Notes: generated from the sequence alone by a model not told the origin. A DNA stretch of 64,000 bases from Candidatus Krumholzibacteriota bacterium (GCA_030609325.1 JAUWCL010000005.1:1-64000), one strand, 5' to 3'; positions 1-10,488 are shown, numbered from the stretch's first letter. Made by a program: numbers and translations.

Positions 1-399
1 AGGATCAGGAGGAAGGCCGAGCGCGAGAAGCGGAAAGACGGACAAAAAGGGCCGAAATCCTCGCAGAAGCATCTGAGACCCTCTCAGAAGCAGACAAAAC
101 CGTCACAGTCAAAGCAGCCGCAACCGAAGCGTCCGCAGAAACGGGAAGAGTCGCGATATATTCCCCGGTCTGTGCGTGACGAGGTCTACGCCAGGGACAG
201 GGGGCGGTGTACGTTTGTGGCACCCGGGGGAAAACGGTGCGGCTCGACGTGGGACCTGCAGATAGACCACATCGTCCCATTTGCAAGGGGCGGGGACAAC
301 TCGCCATCCAACCTGAGATTGTTATGCGCGAAGCATAACCGCCTGGAGGCGGAGAGGGCTTTCGGGGAAAAGCACATGGAACAGTACTGCGATCCATGA
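1..399 (+). CDS. HNH endonuclease, C-terminal part
   Basis: The frame is open from the first base of the window, so this is the C-terminal end of a longer protein. A lysine/glutamine-rich linker (about residues 1-48 of the visible part) leads into an HNH nuclease domain. Visible motifs are the Cys-containing beta-hairpin (RCTF, KRCG), the core IDHIVPFARGG and the final NLRLLCAKHNRLEAER. The family cuts DNA using a single metal held by the His-Asn-His core. This linker-plus-HNH arrangement is common in GC-rich environmental bacteria, where the upstream part is a variable helical domain. That part is not visible here, so the biological role cannot be judged. Confidence 0.85.
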   Translation, partial: RIRRKAEREKRKDGQKGPKSSQKHLRPSQKQTKPSQSKQPQPKRPQKREESRYIPRSVRDEVYARDRGRCTFVAPGGKRCGSTWDLQIDHIVPFARGGDNSPSNLRLLCAKHNRLEAERAFGEKHMEQYCDP

Positions 400-469
400 G
401 GTCCTGTGATCCATGGAGTCGCGTGAATTATAAAGCCCTGGATTCATAGAGCCGTGTGATCCATGAAAA
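391..469 (+). repeat. short GATCCATG direct repeats
   Basis: The octamer GATCCATG occurs at 391, at about 418 and at about 458, twice within the longer string TGTGATCCATG. A degenerate copy (GATTCATAG) lies between. The copies start at the stop codon of the HNH gene and run up to the terminator hairpin. No function is evident. Confidence 0.6.
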
Positions 470-508
470 ACCCGGCTGCAGAATCCCGGATTTCTTCAGG
501 GCCGGGTT
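465..508 (-). terminator. Rho-independent terminator of the C25 peptidase gene
   Basis: Arms AACCCGGC (469-476) and GCCGGGTT (501-508) are perfectly complementary with a 24-base loop. On the minus strand the stem is followed directly by a T run (complement of 466-470). It lies 33 bases beyond the peptidase stop codon. The stem could also stop plus-strand transcription from the HNH gene, but the T run there is poor. Confidence 0.7.
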
Positions 509-540
509 GCCTTTAAATCAATTTTCTCAAAAGAGAGAGG

Positions 541-3500
541 TCACCTGATCAGGATCATCTTCTTCACCGACTTGTATCCGCCCGAAGCGAACTTCGTGAA
601 GTAGACGCCGCTGGCGACCTGTTCACCGCGGTTGTTCGTGCCGTTCCAGTTCACCTCGTGCCTGCCACCGGCCACAGGGCCGTTCACGAGTGATTTCACC
701 AGGGCTCCACGGAGGTTGTAAACGTTGAGGGCCACATTCTGCTTCGATCCCGAGCTTCCCGGCACCGTGAATGCTATCGTGGTGCTCGGGTTAAACGGGT
801 TTGGATGGTTCTGGTAGAGTTTCGCGCTGACTACCGGTACCTCGATCGACTCGGTCTCGAACGAAGCGCCTCCTCCTGCGACCTCGAGCCGATACTTGTA
901 AATCAGGCCCTCTTCGACCATCCTGTCGGTGAACGATACCGTGCCGCTCTCCTCCGTTCTCAGGGCCGCGGCGATCAGCTCGTAGTCACCGTCGCCCGTC
1001 TGCCTGTAGAGATCCCATTCCTCGATCTCGCCGGATACGGCCCAGGTCAGCCTGAGGTAGCCGGCGCCGATCTCGTACATCCAGGCTGTGACGGACGCAT
1101 CGGTCCTCACGTTGAGCTCCTTCCAGCCACTATTGAACTGGTTGCCATGAAACCCGTTCCACTGAACGTAGCCGGCATAGGCCTGCGCATCGAGATCCCA
1201 GACGTATACATTCTGGTCCCAGCAGGTCGCGATCAGCTCGACGTCGCCATCGAAGTCTAAATCCCTCACCATCGGTGTCGCCCGGATGAATCCGTTGAGC
1301 TGGATGGGAAATCCGGGGATCACGTTCCCGTCGATGTCCCATGCGTTCAGCCGTCCTTCCTCACCGCCGAGAATGATATCCAGGCTGCCGTCTCCATTGA
1401 TGTCGGCGATGACCGGCGACGATTCGGTCGTGCCGCTCAAGGAGTACGCCTTGGGCCATCCGGGCATCGTGGAACCGTCATACCTGAAGAAGTAACAGAG
1501 GCTGTTCATGCCCGGTATCACGACCTCGAGCCGTCCGTCTCCGGTAAAATCGGCAAGCGCTGCCGAACCGGCGAAGAAACTGCCGCCGTTTACCCAGCGT
1601 GGCCAACCGGACATCGGTGTCCCATCGTGGTTGAGGCCCAGCACCCTCGAGTACGAGTTCTGCATTATGACTTCGGGGAAGGTGTCTCCATCGATATCGC
1701 CGACTACGGGGCTGGCCCCTACATTGGCGCCTTCATTGCCGATATGAACGGGCCATCCGACCACCGACGAGCCGTCGGAATTGAGGACATATATAGAATC
1801 GGACGGCGCCGCTACTATGAGCTCTACGATGCCATCGTTGTCCATGTCGGCGAGAGCCGGTGTCGAGACATGCCATCCGTCGGCAGACGAGCCCGCCGCG
1901 AAGAAGGGTCCATCCGTGACCGGATCGCCGTCCCCGTCCATCAGCTCGGTCCCGTCGTGGTGCCAGACGTATACCGTGCCGTCAACGTCGTACGCTATGA
2001 CCTCGCGGTCGCCGTCCCCGTCGAAATCTCCTATGACCGGGCTCGCCCAGCAGAGGTTGATGGTGGTCTTCGGCCATCCGGGCAATATGCTGCCGTCATG
2101 GGTGAAGACGTGGATCTCCTTCGTGTTCCACGACGCGCCGACTATTTCCGCACCGAGAACACCGTCGAGATCCCCGAGGGCAACAGAAGCGGTGTAGTTG
2201 TCACCTTCCGTGTTGAAGATACCCCATGTCAGGGCATAGTTGTCGCCGTCGCGCAGTTCGATCCCGCTTCCATCCCAGGCATACACGTACTCTGCCCCGA
2301 CGACTACATCGGCATGCGTGTCACCGTCGACATCAGCAATATTCGGGCTCGATGCCGATTCTTTGCCGAGGCGGTTGGGCCAGCCGGTCAGCTGAGGCGG
2401 GTTTGTTGTGATGGTGACCTCGCCGCTCGGCTCGCTGACGTTGCCGCACGAGTCGATCATCGCTATCACAAAGTAATACCGCGTGCTCGCCTGAAGACCG
2501 CGGTCTCGGTACAGGGTGTAACAAACTGGGTCGGCGCTTGCCTGATCGTACGGTCCTCCCTGCTGCATCGAATGGTAGACCAGATATCTGTAGGCATCGA
2601 GCGAATCGGGGCGATGCCACGTGACATGTATCTGGTCCGGGGCAAGGCTGGCGTCGAGAGTGATCGAATGCGGTACTCCGGGGGGCCTCAGTTCCATCCT
2701 TTTCGTGAACATCCGCCCGTAGAGATCGACCAGCTCGAATGTGAAGTAATTCTCGCTACCTGTATTCGCCTCGGAGAGGATGAATCCATCTCCGTAGCCC
2801 GTTTCGAGAAGAGCCAGATCGCTGTAACTCGAGACGCTGTCGGCCACGGTGATGCCTGCATCCTCGAGCCTTATCTTGCCCTCGAGCCCGATCGCCGTTC
2901 CCGTGCCGTAGTTCTTGACGCCGACCCTGAGCAGGAAATCCTCGCCGCTGCCGATCACTCCGTCTCCGTTGCCGATCGGCACGCTGTCGGTCACCGTGTT
3001 GACGTACAGTTCCAGCTGCGGGGCGTGGACCTCCATGGCGAACTGCTCGGACCAGTATCCACCGGTCGAGTCATGTATCTCGACAAGGAATTCGACAGAA
3101 GCCTCGTCCGGGACTACCGGATCGACCGTGAAATCGAACGCGCTGATGTTATACTCCGACCCGCCGACGGGGATATCGGGATAGAGAGAGACGCTCCCGT
3201 TCATCGTGACGTCGGGGTGCAGCGCGGTGACTTCCGCCCAGAGCTTCTCCCCTCCCGTCTGACCGGTGCTGAAGACGTCGACCCAGAGTGTGACAGTCTC
3301 TCCGGAGTCGAGGACGCCGTCTCCGTTTCCGCCGGCTGTATCGTTTATGGTCGTCCTTTTGACTCGCAGATAGGTCCCTGCCTCAGGATTCACCGGGATC
3401 TCAGCGGTGGCCCTGCAGTGATCGATACCCGTGACGGTAACGGTCACTACGCCCGAATCCCTCACGAGGAAATCGTCGAACGTGATCTGGCCGGTCCCGT

Positions 3501-5514
3501 CGGTATACCCGTGAACGTAATCGTCGTTGAACTTGTAGAGACAGACATAGGCGGAATCGGCGGGAGACCCGCCGCTGGTCACCTCGATCGTCACCATGTT
3601 ATATCCATACGGCATGGTCCCGGGAGCCGTGATCGCATATGTGCCGACCTGTTCCCTGAACATGTTGCATTCGGGGTCGCCGAGGTAATTGTAGATGAAA
3701 TGTGTCCATCTGTCCGCCGTCTCTCCATGGGCGCTGTTAGTGAAGGGCTCTCGAGACTTCGTATACAGCTTGCCGAGCTGGACGATGCCTTCGGTGAACA
3801 GCAGGTCGTAATACTCGTCCATATACGGCCTCATGGCGCTCGGGAATGCCGAGCGGCTCGCGCCGGTGACGGCGAAGGCTCCGCCGTTCGGATTGAGCAT
3901 GAAGTACTCGGCGAGACAGTCTGTATCGAAAGCCACGTTCGTGCAGTTCATCAGGTACATCGAGAACGTCTCGCCGCCGTTTGTCAGATTGAAGGCGTCG
4001 TAGTTGACGATGCTGCCGTCCCCGACCGACATGTTGTACTTGTATCCGTGGCCCGAATGGATGACGTGATTCGATCCGAGGTTCATCGCCGCTATCGTCG
4101 AGGCCATGGTGAGGTCCGCCGACCCGGCGTATGCGGGATAGTTCTCGTAGAGGCGGGTGACGGTGGTGGCGGGATTGCCCGCCAAATATCCATCGTATAT
4201 CGCCTCCAGGAGCTCCGCTCCGTCGAGGATGATCTGGTCGCCCGGATTGAAGTTTGACGGAAATATCACCTCTGCGAGGAAGAGGAAATCCTCCTTGTAG
4301 ACCGTATCTGTCGGTTCCTCGTAGGCGATAGTCTTGTCGACCAGTAAGCGTGCTTCGTCGACGTTGGAGGCGGGAAGCCTCCCGACGTAGACCTCCGCGA
4401 AAAGATCGACGTCGTCGCCAGGGTCGCTCAGCGAATGAAACGCCTCGCCCCAGAGCGAATCTCCGTCGGCGTTCCATGTACCGTCGAGGCACGAGAAGTA
4501 CATGTCAGTCGGTATGAAATCACCTGTATAGAATGTCGTGTAGGCGTAGCGCTCGGAAATGATGTCGGTATCGCCTCCGAGAAGAACGTATTCGACTCCC
4601 CATTTCTCGTACGTTTCCCTGATGAAGTTCCTGATCGACTCGGACTGATCGGCTCCGCTCCAGTAGTTCTGCTCGATCCATCCGATCGTCCTGACCACCG
4701 CGGGAATGCCCTTAAGAGTCTTCCAGTCAGCCAGGCGCTGGAATTCAGCTTCCATCTCACTGCTTGTGATGATGAGGTAATTTACCGCGCTGCCCTCGAG
4801 GCCGGGCTGATAGGCGGGCATGAATCCCCTGTTGCCTTCGTCCACGACGATATCGTCGAACATGTACGCACCGGAAGCGAACGGGTTCTCGACGATCTTC
4901 CTGACTTCTCTCTCGGCACTTTCCCGGAAGCCGGCGACGTGACGCCGCCGCGCAGCGACGATCCTCTCGCCTTCGACAGGCGCGGTCTCCACGACCAGGG
5001 TCATGTCCTCGTCTACCGTGAGCCTGCCGGAATCGAGGTCGTACCTGACCGGATAGACCTCGAATGTGGCTATCCTGTATCCCTTCCACTGAGACGTGCC
5101 GGTGTGCCTTACCTGCCATGCGGGGAAGACCGAGCCTCCACCCGTCGCCTCGTCCATCGCGAGGCTCACGCCCCGGACAGTCCCGTCGTCGAGCATCATC
5201 CCTTCGAACCTGGCGAGTTCGACCGAGTCAGACAGCTCGACCGTGCGGGCGTCGACCAGGCGGAAGGAGACCACATCCTCACCCCGGGGAATGAGCACGC
5301 TCAGCGACCTGAAAGGCAGAGAGGGGAACTCGAAATAGTTTGTTCCGTTCATACCGTCGACCGAGACGATCGATCCGCCCCTGCCGTTATCTATTACTCT
5401 GACGGCGGACGCATCGACATCTATTCTGACGGAAACAGTAGCCGCCGATAGGCTGCCGGCAAGCAGTGACGGCAGAGCGACAAGGACAATAAGCGCGGAT
5501 ACTATCCGACCCAT
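541..5514 (-). CDS. secreted C25 (gingipain-family) cysteine peptidase with VCBS repeats and FlgD-like sorting domain
   Basis: A 1657-residue secreted protein. The chosen ATG has a perfect AGGAGG seven bases upstream; an in-frame start seven codons earlier lacks this. Residues 1-24 form a signal peptide. A propeptide-like region leads to a peptidase C25 domain (about 245-620) with a plausible His-Cys dyad: His in HSGHG near 486 and Cys in LMNCTN near 523. Then come beta-sandwich repeats, an Fn3-like segment, about six VCBS/FG-GAP units (DVDGD, DFDGDGD, DINGDG; about 1040-1460), and a C-terminal FlgD-like domain (about 1560-1657) with NHPNPFNPST and GVYF. Such tails act as surface-sorting or anchoring signals in FCB-type bacteria. 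The substrate is unknown. It is transcribed alone, between its own promoter and terminator. Confidence 0.9.
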   Translation of the reverse strand: MGRIVSALIVLVALPSLLAGSLSAATVSVRIDVDASAVRVIDNGRGGSIVSVDGMNGTNYFEFPSLPFRSLSVLIPRGEDVVSFRLVDARTVELSDSVELARFEGMMLDDGTVRGVSLAMDEATGGGSVFPAWQVRHTGTSQWKGYRIATFEVYPVRYDLDSGRLTVDEDMTLVVETAPVEGERIVAARRRHVAGFRESAEREVRKIVENPFASGAYMFDDIVVDEGNRGFMPAYQPGLEGSAVNYLIITSSEMEAEFQRLADWKTLKGIPAVVRTIGWIEQNYWSGADQSESIRNFIRETYEKWGVEYVLLGGDTDIISERYAYTTFYTGDFIPTDMYFSCLDGTWNADGDSLWGEAFHSLSDPGDDVDLFAEVYVGRLPASNVDEARLLVDKTIAYEEPTDTVYKEDFLFLAEVIFPSNFNPGDQIILDGAELLEAIYDGYLAGNPATTVTRLYENYPAYAGSADLTMASTIAAMNLGSNHVIHSGHGYKYNMSVGDGSIVNYDAFNLTNGGETFSMYLMNCTNVAFDTDCLAEYFMLNPNGGAFAVTGASRSAFPSAMRPYMDEYYDLLFTEGIVQLGKLYTKSREPFTNSAHGETADRWTHFIYNYLGDPECNMFREQVGTYAITAPGTMPYGYNMVTIEVTSGGSPADSAYVCLYKFNDDYVHGYTDGTGQITFDDFLVRDSGVVTVTVTGIDHCRATAEIPVNPEAGTYLRVKRTTINDTAGGNGDGVLDSGETVTLWVDVFSTGQTGGEKLWAEVTALHPDVTMNGSVSLYPDIPVGGSEYNISAFDFTVDPVVPDEASVEFLVEIHDSTGGYWSEQFAMEVHAPQLELYVNTVTDSVPIGNGDGVIGSGEDFLLRVGVKNYGTGTAIGLEGKIRLEDAGITVADSVSSYSDLALLETGYGDGFILSEANTGSENYFTFELVDLYGRMFTKRMELRPPGVPHSITLDASLAPDQIHVTWHRPDSLDAYRYLVYHSMQQGGPYDQASADPVCYTLYRDRGLQASTRYYFVIAMIDSCGNVSEPSGEVTITTNPPQLTGWPNRLGKESASSPNIADVDGDTHADVVVGAEYVYAWDGSGIELRDGDNYALTWGIFNTEGDNYTASVALGDLDGVLGAEIVGASWNTKEIHVFTHDGSILPGWPKTTINLCWASPVIGDFDGDGDREVIAYDVDGTVYVWHHDGTELMDGDGDPVTDGPFFAAGSSADGWHVSTPALADMDNDGIVELIVAAPSDSIYVLNSDGSSVVGWPVHIGNEGANVGASPVVGDIDGDTFPEVIMQNSYSRVLGLNHDGTPMSGWPRWVNGGSFFAGSAALADFTGDGRLEVVIPGMNSLCYFFRYDGSTMPGWPKAYSLSGTTESSPVIADINGDGSLDIILGGEEGRLNAWDIDGNVIPGFPIQLNGFIRATPMVRDLDFDGDVELIATCWDQNVYVWDLDAQAYAGYVQWNGFHGNQFNSGWKELNVRTDASVTAWMYEIGAGYLRLTWAVSGEIEEWDLYRQTGDGDYELIAAALRTEESGTVSFTDRMVEEGLIYKYRLEVAGGGASFETESIEVPVVSAKLYQNHPNPFNPSTTIAFTVPGSSGSKQNVALNVYNLRGALVKSLVNGPVAGGRHEVNWNGTNNRGEQVASGVYFTKFASGGYKSVKKMILIR

Positions 5515-5673
5515 CAATGGACCTCCTGGAGGCATGGGGATTTCCGTTCGTTCTGTTACTTGGTCTTAACAACTGTAGCGGTAAATCTGTACGCTGCGAC
5601 TCCTTGAAGATGTCATCCTTCGAAAGATCTCAGCAGGGGAGAAAGATGAGCAGTCCTGCTAAACTGTAACTAT

Positions 5674-5702
5674 ATTTTACATCATTCGTAAGTATGTGTC
5701 AA
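5674..5702 (-). promoter_or_regulatory. sigma-70-type promoter for the C25 peptidase gene
   Basis: On the minus strand TTGACA (complement of 5697-5702) is separated by exactly 17 bases from TAAAAT (complement of 5674-5679). This gives a 5' untranslated region of about 150 bases before the peptidase start at 5514. Confidence 0.75.
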
Positions 5703-5758
5703 GTATGAGATTTATGAGATATATCTAACGGGTCGTGTTTGAGGTATAACCCGGTTTG

Positions 5759-5788
5759 AAAAAAGGGGTTTTCGCACACGGCAGCCCC
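5759..5788 (-). terminator. possible terminator after clpB
   Basis: On the minus strand AGGGG (complement of 5784-5788 region) can pair with CCCCT, followed by a run of T (complement of 5759-5764). The stem is only five base pairs, so this is tentative. It lies just past the clpB stop codon. Confidence 0.35.
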
Positions 5789-5805
5789 TGGATCGATCAC
5801 AGCCA

Positions 5806-8400
5806 TCATTCGAACTTGAAAACCACCTGTCCGTCTTTCCAGTCGGCCTCTACCACACTTCCTGCGGGGATGTCTCCCTCGAGAAGCCTCGTCGCCAGGG
5901 GATCGAGGAGTATCTTCTGGATAAGCCTCTTCAGCAGCCTCGCACCGAATTCGGGATCGTATCCCCTGTCGGCGAGGGTGTCGAGGAACCCGTCTGTGAA
6001 CCTGAGCTCGAGGTCGTTTTCCTTCAGCCGCTCATTGACCTTCTCGACCTGGAGGACGACTATCCGGGCGATGTCCTCTCTCGAGAGAAACCCGAATACG
6101 ACCGTCTCGTCGACCCTGTTGAGGAACTCTGGCCTGAAAAATTCCCTGAGGGATTCCTTCATCTTCGCTGCTATTTCCGCCTCGTCGAGCGTGCCGCGCT
6201 CGGCGAGGAAACGGCTCCCCAGGTTCGACGTCATGATAACGATCGTGTTCCTGAAATCGACCGTGTGTCCCTGCGAGTCGGTGAGCCTTCCGTCGTCGAG
6301 AAGCTGCAGCAGTACATTAAAAACATCCGGGTGCGCCTTCTCGATCTCGTCGAAGAGGATCACAGAGTATGGATTGCGGCGCACCGCCTCTGTGAGATAG
6401 CCTCCCTCCTCGTAACCCACGTACCCCGGGGGGGCGCCGAGCAGACGCGAAACGGCGTGCTTCTCCATGAACTCCGACATGTCGATCCTGACCATTGCAT
6501 TCTCGTCGTCGAAGAGCTGCTCGGCCAGTGCCTTCGCCAGCTCGGTCTTCCCGACGCCGGTCGGGCCGAGGAATATGAACGACCCGAGCGGCTGACACGG
6601 ATCGTGCAGACCTGCTCTCGACCTGCGCACGGCCGAGCTGACCGCCTCTATCGCCTCGTCCTGTCCGACCACCCTCGCGGCGAGCCTCTCATCGAGGTGG
6701 AGGATCTTCTGCTTCTCCTCCTCGATCATCCTGCTGACCGGGATGCCGGTCCACTTGCTCACGATCCCCGCGATGTCGTTCTCGGCGACCTCCTCACGCA
6801 TCAGGCTGTTCCCGGAATCCTGCAATTCCCGGAGCCGGGTACGAACCTCGTCGATTTTCTTCTCGAGCTCCACGATGATACCGTACCTCAGCTCGGCAAC
6901 ACGCTCGAGCTTGCCGTCGCGCTGTGCAAGCTGCTCCTCGGTACGGGCGGCGTCGAGCTCTTCCTGGAGCTTCCTGATCTTCTCGACGACCTCCTTCTCC
7001 CCCTCCCATCTGACCTTCAGTGCAGAGGCCTTCTCGTCGAGCTCCGCCAGCCTCTCCCTCACCTCCCCAAGGCGCATCTTAACCGAGCCCTTTTTTTTCT
7101 CCTTCTCCAGAGCCGTCTTCTCGATCTCGAGCTGGGTCATCCTGTCCTGAATCTCGGCGAGCTCAATAGGTACCGATTCCATCTCCATGCGGAGGCAGGA
7201 CGCCGCCTCGTCTACGAGATCGATCGCCTTGTCGGGCAGGAACCTGCTCGAGATATACCTGTTCGAGAGCTTCGCCGCCGCTATCAGCGCGGAATCCTCT
7301 ACCCTAACACCGTGATGGATCTCGTACTTCTCCTTCAGCCCCCTGAGGATCGACACGGTCTCGTCGACGTCGGGCTCGCCGATGAGCACCGTCTGGAAGC
7401 GTCTCTCCAACGCGGCGTCCTTCTCGATATATTTCCTGTACTCGTCGAGCGTCGTCGCCCCGACGCAGCGAAGCTCGCCGCGGGCGAGTGCCGGCTTGAT
7501 CATGTTCGAAGCGTCGACGGCGCCCTCGGCTGCTCCCGCTCCGACGAGCGTGTGCAATTCGTCAATAAACAGTATGATCCCGCCGTCGGAGGAGGTGACC
7601 TCCTCGAGGACCGCCTTGAAACGCTCCTCGAACTCACCGCGGAATTTCGCCCCGGCGATCAGTGTGCCCATGTCGAGGCCGAGCAGCCTCTTGTCGCGTA
7701 TACTCTCGGGAACGTCGCCGGCGGCGATCCGCTGGGCAAGTCCTTCTACTATAGCGGTCTTGCCGACGCCCGGCTCGCCTATCAGAACGGGATTGTTCTT
7801 CGTCCTGCGCAAGAGCACCTGGCTGACGCGCCTTATCTCCTCATCGCGCCCGATCACAGGGTCGAGCTTTCCAACCCTTGCGAGTTTTACAAAATCGGTG
7901 GTGAACCGCTCGAGAGCCCTGTACCTGCTCTCAGCGTTCTGGTCCGTGACCCTCTGCGAGCCGCGCAGACCGGCGAGCACCTGAAGAGCTGCGTCCCTCG
8001 TGACGCCGGCCGCACCGAGCATCTTTCCCGTCTCACCGCTGTCTTCTACCAGTGCGAGAAAGAGGTGTTCGGTGCTGACGTACTCGTCCTTCAGCGAGTC
8101 GGTTTCCTCCATCGCCTTCCTGACCGTCTCCTGGAAGGGGAGCGACGGCCTCGTGTCGGGCAGGCCCTTCTCTATCCTCGGACAGCACGACAACCCGTCC
8201 TCGATCCCGCTCTCTATCCTCGACATGTCGACGCCGAGTTTCCTCAGGAGCGGGGCAACTATCCCCTCCTCCTGGCGCACGAGTGCGGCAAGGAGATGGA
8301 CGGGAAGTACTTCCGTGTTATTTGCCCTGAAGGCGATCTCCTGCGCCGCTGACAGCGCCTCCTGCGCCTTTACCGTAAATCTGTCTGCATTCAGCATCAT
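5806..8400 (-). CDS. clpB: ATP-dependent disaggregase ClpB
   Basis: An 864-residue Hsp100 chaperone, the usual ClpB length. The order is an N-terminal Clp repeat domain (about 1-150), a first AAA+ module with Walker A GEPGVGKT, a long coiled-coil middle domain rich in Glu/Lys/Arg (about 400-540) that distinguishes ClpB from ClpA/ClpC, a second AAA+ module with GPTGVGKT, and a D2-small C-terminal domain. ClpB extracts polypeptides from aggregates together with DnaK, in the cytoplasm. A GAGGAGAAAG ribosome site precedes the double ATG. No clear heat-shock (sigma-32 or CIRCE) element was seen in the 240 bases upstream. Confidence 0.97.
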   Translation of the reverse strand: MMLNADRFTVKAQEALSAAQEIAFRANNTEVLPVHLLAALVRQEEGIVAPLLRKLGVDMSRIESGIEDGLSCCPRIEKGLPDTRPSLPFQETVRKAMEETDSLKDEYVSTEHLFLALVEDSGETGKMLGAAGVTRDAALQVLAGLRGSQRVTDQNAESRYRALERFTTDFVKLARVGKLDPVIGRDEEIRRVSQVLLRRTKNNPVLIGEPGVGKTAIVEGLAQRIAAGDVPESIRDKRLLGLDMGTLIAGAKFRGEFEERFKAVLEEVTSSDGGIILFIDELHTLVGAGAAEGAVDASNMIKPALARGELRCVGATTLDEYRKYIEKDAALERRFQTVLIGEPDVDETVSILRGLKEKYEIHHGVRVEDSALIAAAKLSNRYISSRFLPDKAIDLVDEAASCLRMEMESVPIELAEIQDRMTQLEIEKTALEKEKKKGSVKMRLGEVRERLAELDEKASALKVRWEGEKEVVEKIRKLQEELDAARTEEQLAQRDGKLERVAELRYGIIVELEKKIDEVRTRLRELQDSGNSLMREEVAENDIAGIVSKWTGIPVSRMIEEEKQKILHLDERLAARVVGQDEAIEAVSSAVRRSRAGLHDPCQPLGSFIFLGPTGVGKTELAKALAEQLFDDENAMVRIDMSEFMEKHAVSRLLGAPPGYVGYEEGGYLTEAVRRNPYSVILFDEIEKAHPDVFNVLLQLLDDGRLTDSQGHTVDFRNTIVIMTSNLGSRFLAERGTLDEAEIAAKMKESLREFFRPEFLNRVDETVVFGFLSREDIARIVVLQVEKVNERLKENDLELRFTDGFLDTLADRGYDPEFGARLLKRLIQKILLDPLATRLLEGDIPAGSVVEADWKDGQVVFKFE

Positions 8401-8565
8401 GATCTTTCTCCTCGTATTGTATTCTTAAAGCCATGTTCTTCATATTTGAAACGCCATAACACACCCGATCTATTCGCACCTTGCGTGCCAGAAGACCGGC
8501 GAGACGACTGACTCACGTATCTGATGTCATATTAAATGGATAGAGTCCTGGCCACCCCGGATATA

Positions 8566-8606
8566 ATAAAACGAACGCCGGGAGAGTCGCGGCTTTCCTG
8601 GCGTTC
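8566..8606 (-). terminator. Rho-independent terminator after the metzincin gene
   Basis: Arms GAACGCC (8573-8579) and GGCGTTC (8600-8606) pair perfectly. On the minus strand the stem is followed by GTTTTATT. It lies about 40 bases downstream of the stop codon at 8647. Confidence 0.65.
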
Positions 8607-8646
8607 TGTCATATCATCCGTTATGATTGCTGCCATATTGGCAGAG

Positions 8647-10488
8647 CTATTCGTCAATATACCAGGCCGCGTCGAATATCGTCGGCATCCCGAAAAGCGC
8701 CGTGACCAGGTTGATCTCGTCCTGTGACGGGTCGTCTATCAGGGGCGCCGTCCCTCCGACCATCAGGTGACCGAGATCACTGCTGTGGCTCAGCTGGAGG
8801 ATATGCCCCAGCTCATGGGCAAATATCCTCCTGCCCCTGATCTGTATCGGTGCGCGCTGATTGATCGGACAGATCCAGATCAGCATCTTCGCCGGCGTAC
8901 CGTCCTCGTTCGATCTGATCGTCTCGACATGATGCTTCGACTCATACTCGGTATCATAGATGATCTCGACGTCCGCCGCGTCGGGATCGGAGATCTCGAT
9001 GAAAAGCTCGAGCTCCGTCAGATCGTTCCAGGCGGTCATCGCGATCCTCGCCAGTGCCTGGATATCGACCCCCTCCCACAAGAACGGAGGGTTGCAGACC
9101 GTCACGGGATAGTGGTCCCAGTTCCTGAAGATCGTAGGCCTTCCGAGCAGGCCCCTCGTATTCGTCATATACCTGAAGAACGTGTAGAAGCTCCCGTCGT
9201 AGGTGCCGTGGAGCTCGCTCACCAGGTCGACGTACGGCATCATCGTCAGATCCTTGCGGAAATGCCAGCTGATGCCCGAAACGGGTATCGCCATATCGTA
9301 GTATGTTCCCTGGTCGCCGACTATATGCTCGTCCCTGATCCTGATGAGATCGGTGTACAGGGGAAGATTGGCGAGCTTGTAGTACCCGTCGGCCAAGGTC
9401 GTATCGGCGATTCCCTCCGCCGAGACAACAACCCCCCCGAGGGAAGCGCCCGTCGCCGCGTCGGTTATATAGCCGTCTGCGTCTATTCCGCGCACGAGCA
9501 GCCTGATGCAGTTGCCCAGCTGCGACATGTTTCCGAAATCGTCCACGACCCTTACCGTGACAAAGAGCCAGGTCCCCGGATTGAGGTTCACGACGATCAT
9601 CTCCTCGATCGTTCCGGGCAGTCCGGGCACCGGCACGCCGTTCTTCTGCGAGGCCTCATTCCAGTCGTCCTCGTTGAGTATAGAGATGGTATGCGTCCTG
9701 ACACGGTAGTGGTTCGCTCTCCCGTCCATGTCATCATCGCCGGACGCTGTCCACTGGAGCCGGATCGTTCCGGGATCGGGCCCCGTCCAGCCGATCAGGT
9801 CGGTGATCCTCGCCGGCAGGATCGTGTCAGGTTCTCCGACCACCCTGACCACCCACAACAGCGTGTCCCCGTACTCGCCGTCCCAGACAATGCCGGTAAC
9901 ATCGAAAAAACCGTTTTCCGTGAACCTGTACTGTGCGGCCGAAGTCTCGTCCATGATCTCGATCGGGACACTGCCGGCGTAGTACGAATACCGCAGGTCC
10001 TCGGGATGGTCGTCCTCGACACCCATCCTGAACTCGATCGTCGAGCCTATGAGCGTAGTGATACTGTCCTGATCGGGTGAGTACCAGTTGATCACGGGCG
10101 GGTCGTTGTGCAGCTCTATAGCGGTGACGTACCAGTCCCTTGCCGCGTAATCAGAATGATCGTGCGCCCTTCCCTGAAGATGATAGAACCCCCCTTCCTG
10201 GGGTTCGAAGACGTAATCCGGCCCGTTATGCAGAATCTCCAGAACCTCGCCCTCGTTATCGACGAGGACATAACTGTAGGTCAGCTCGTCACGGTCAGGA
10301 TCGCCGGCTGTGAAGCTGAACAGGATCGAGTCGATGGGCACCTCGATCACGAGGAGGAGATCCTCGGGGCAGGAGTCCTTGATGTATGGAGGGGAATTCG
10401 GCCTGGCAGGGTCGGTCTGGAAGATGCAAGACTGAAACGCCATTCCCCACGCGAGTCCCAATATGATTAACCCAGTGGCTTTTCGCAT
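8647..10488 (-). CDS. metzincin-type zinc metalloprotease lipoprotein
   Basis: A 613-residue predicted lipoprotein. The chosen ATG (MRKATG) follows GAGGTG, and the N-terminus is a hydrophobic signal ending at a Cys after AFQS. The middle has several beta-sandwich segments, including an Fn3-like one (around ARITDLIGW), then a carboxypeptidase-regulatory-like domain (GYITDAATGASLGGVV). The C-terminal catalytic domain carries HELGHILQLSH, the HExxHxxxxxH zinc motif, followed by a Met-turn candidate (GHLMVGG). This is the metzincin pattern seen in matrixins. It is probably anchored to the envelope and acts on extracellular protein, perhaps host or community matrix. The specific family assignment is inferred. 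Confidence 0.8.
   Translation of the reverse strand: MRKATGLIILGLAWGMAFQSCIFQTDPARPNSPPYIKDSCPEDLLLVIEVPIDSILFSFTAGDPDRDELTYSYVLVDNEGEVLEILHNGPDYVFEPQEGGFYHLQGRAHDHSDYAARDWYVTAIELHNDPPVINWYSPDQDSITTLIGSTIEFRMGVEDDHPEDLRYSYYAGSVPIEIMDETSAAQYRFTENGFFDVTGIVWDGEYGDTLLWVVRVVGEPDTILPARITDLIGWTGPDPGTIRLQWTASGDDDMDGRANHYRVRTHTISILNEDDWNEASQKNGVPVPGLPGTIEEMIVVNLNPGTWLFVTVRVVDDFGNMSQLGNCIRLLVRGIDADGYITDAATGASLGGVVVSAEGIADTTLADGYYKLANLPLYTDLIRIRDEHIVGDQGTYYDMAIPVSGISWHFRKDLTMMPYVDLVSELHGTYDGSFYTFFRYMTNTRGLLGRPTIFRNWDHYPVTVCNPPFLWEGVDIQALARIAMTAWNDLTELELFIEISDPDAADVEIIYDTEYESKHHVETIRSNEDGTPAKMLIWICPINQRAPIQIRGRRIFAHELGHILQLSHSSDLGHLMVGGTAPLIDDPSQDEINLVTALFGMPTIFDAAWYIDE

Noticed and set aside
391-469. 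GATCCATG repeats as a CRISPR or attachment site
   Set aside because: Copies are too short and irregularly spaced, with no spacers, cas genes or integrase.
1627-4257. 876-codon plus-strand open frame inside the C25 peptidase gene
   Set aside because: Antisense shadow created by the high-GC codon bias; no ribosome site or domain, while the minus strand encodes a clear multi-domain protein.
6265-8352. 695-codon plus-strand open frame opposite clpB
   Set aside because: Shadow of a highly conserved gene; composition is antisense-like (Leu/Arg/Asp-rich), no motif.
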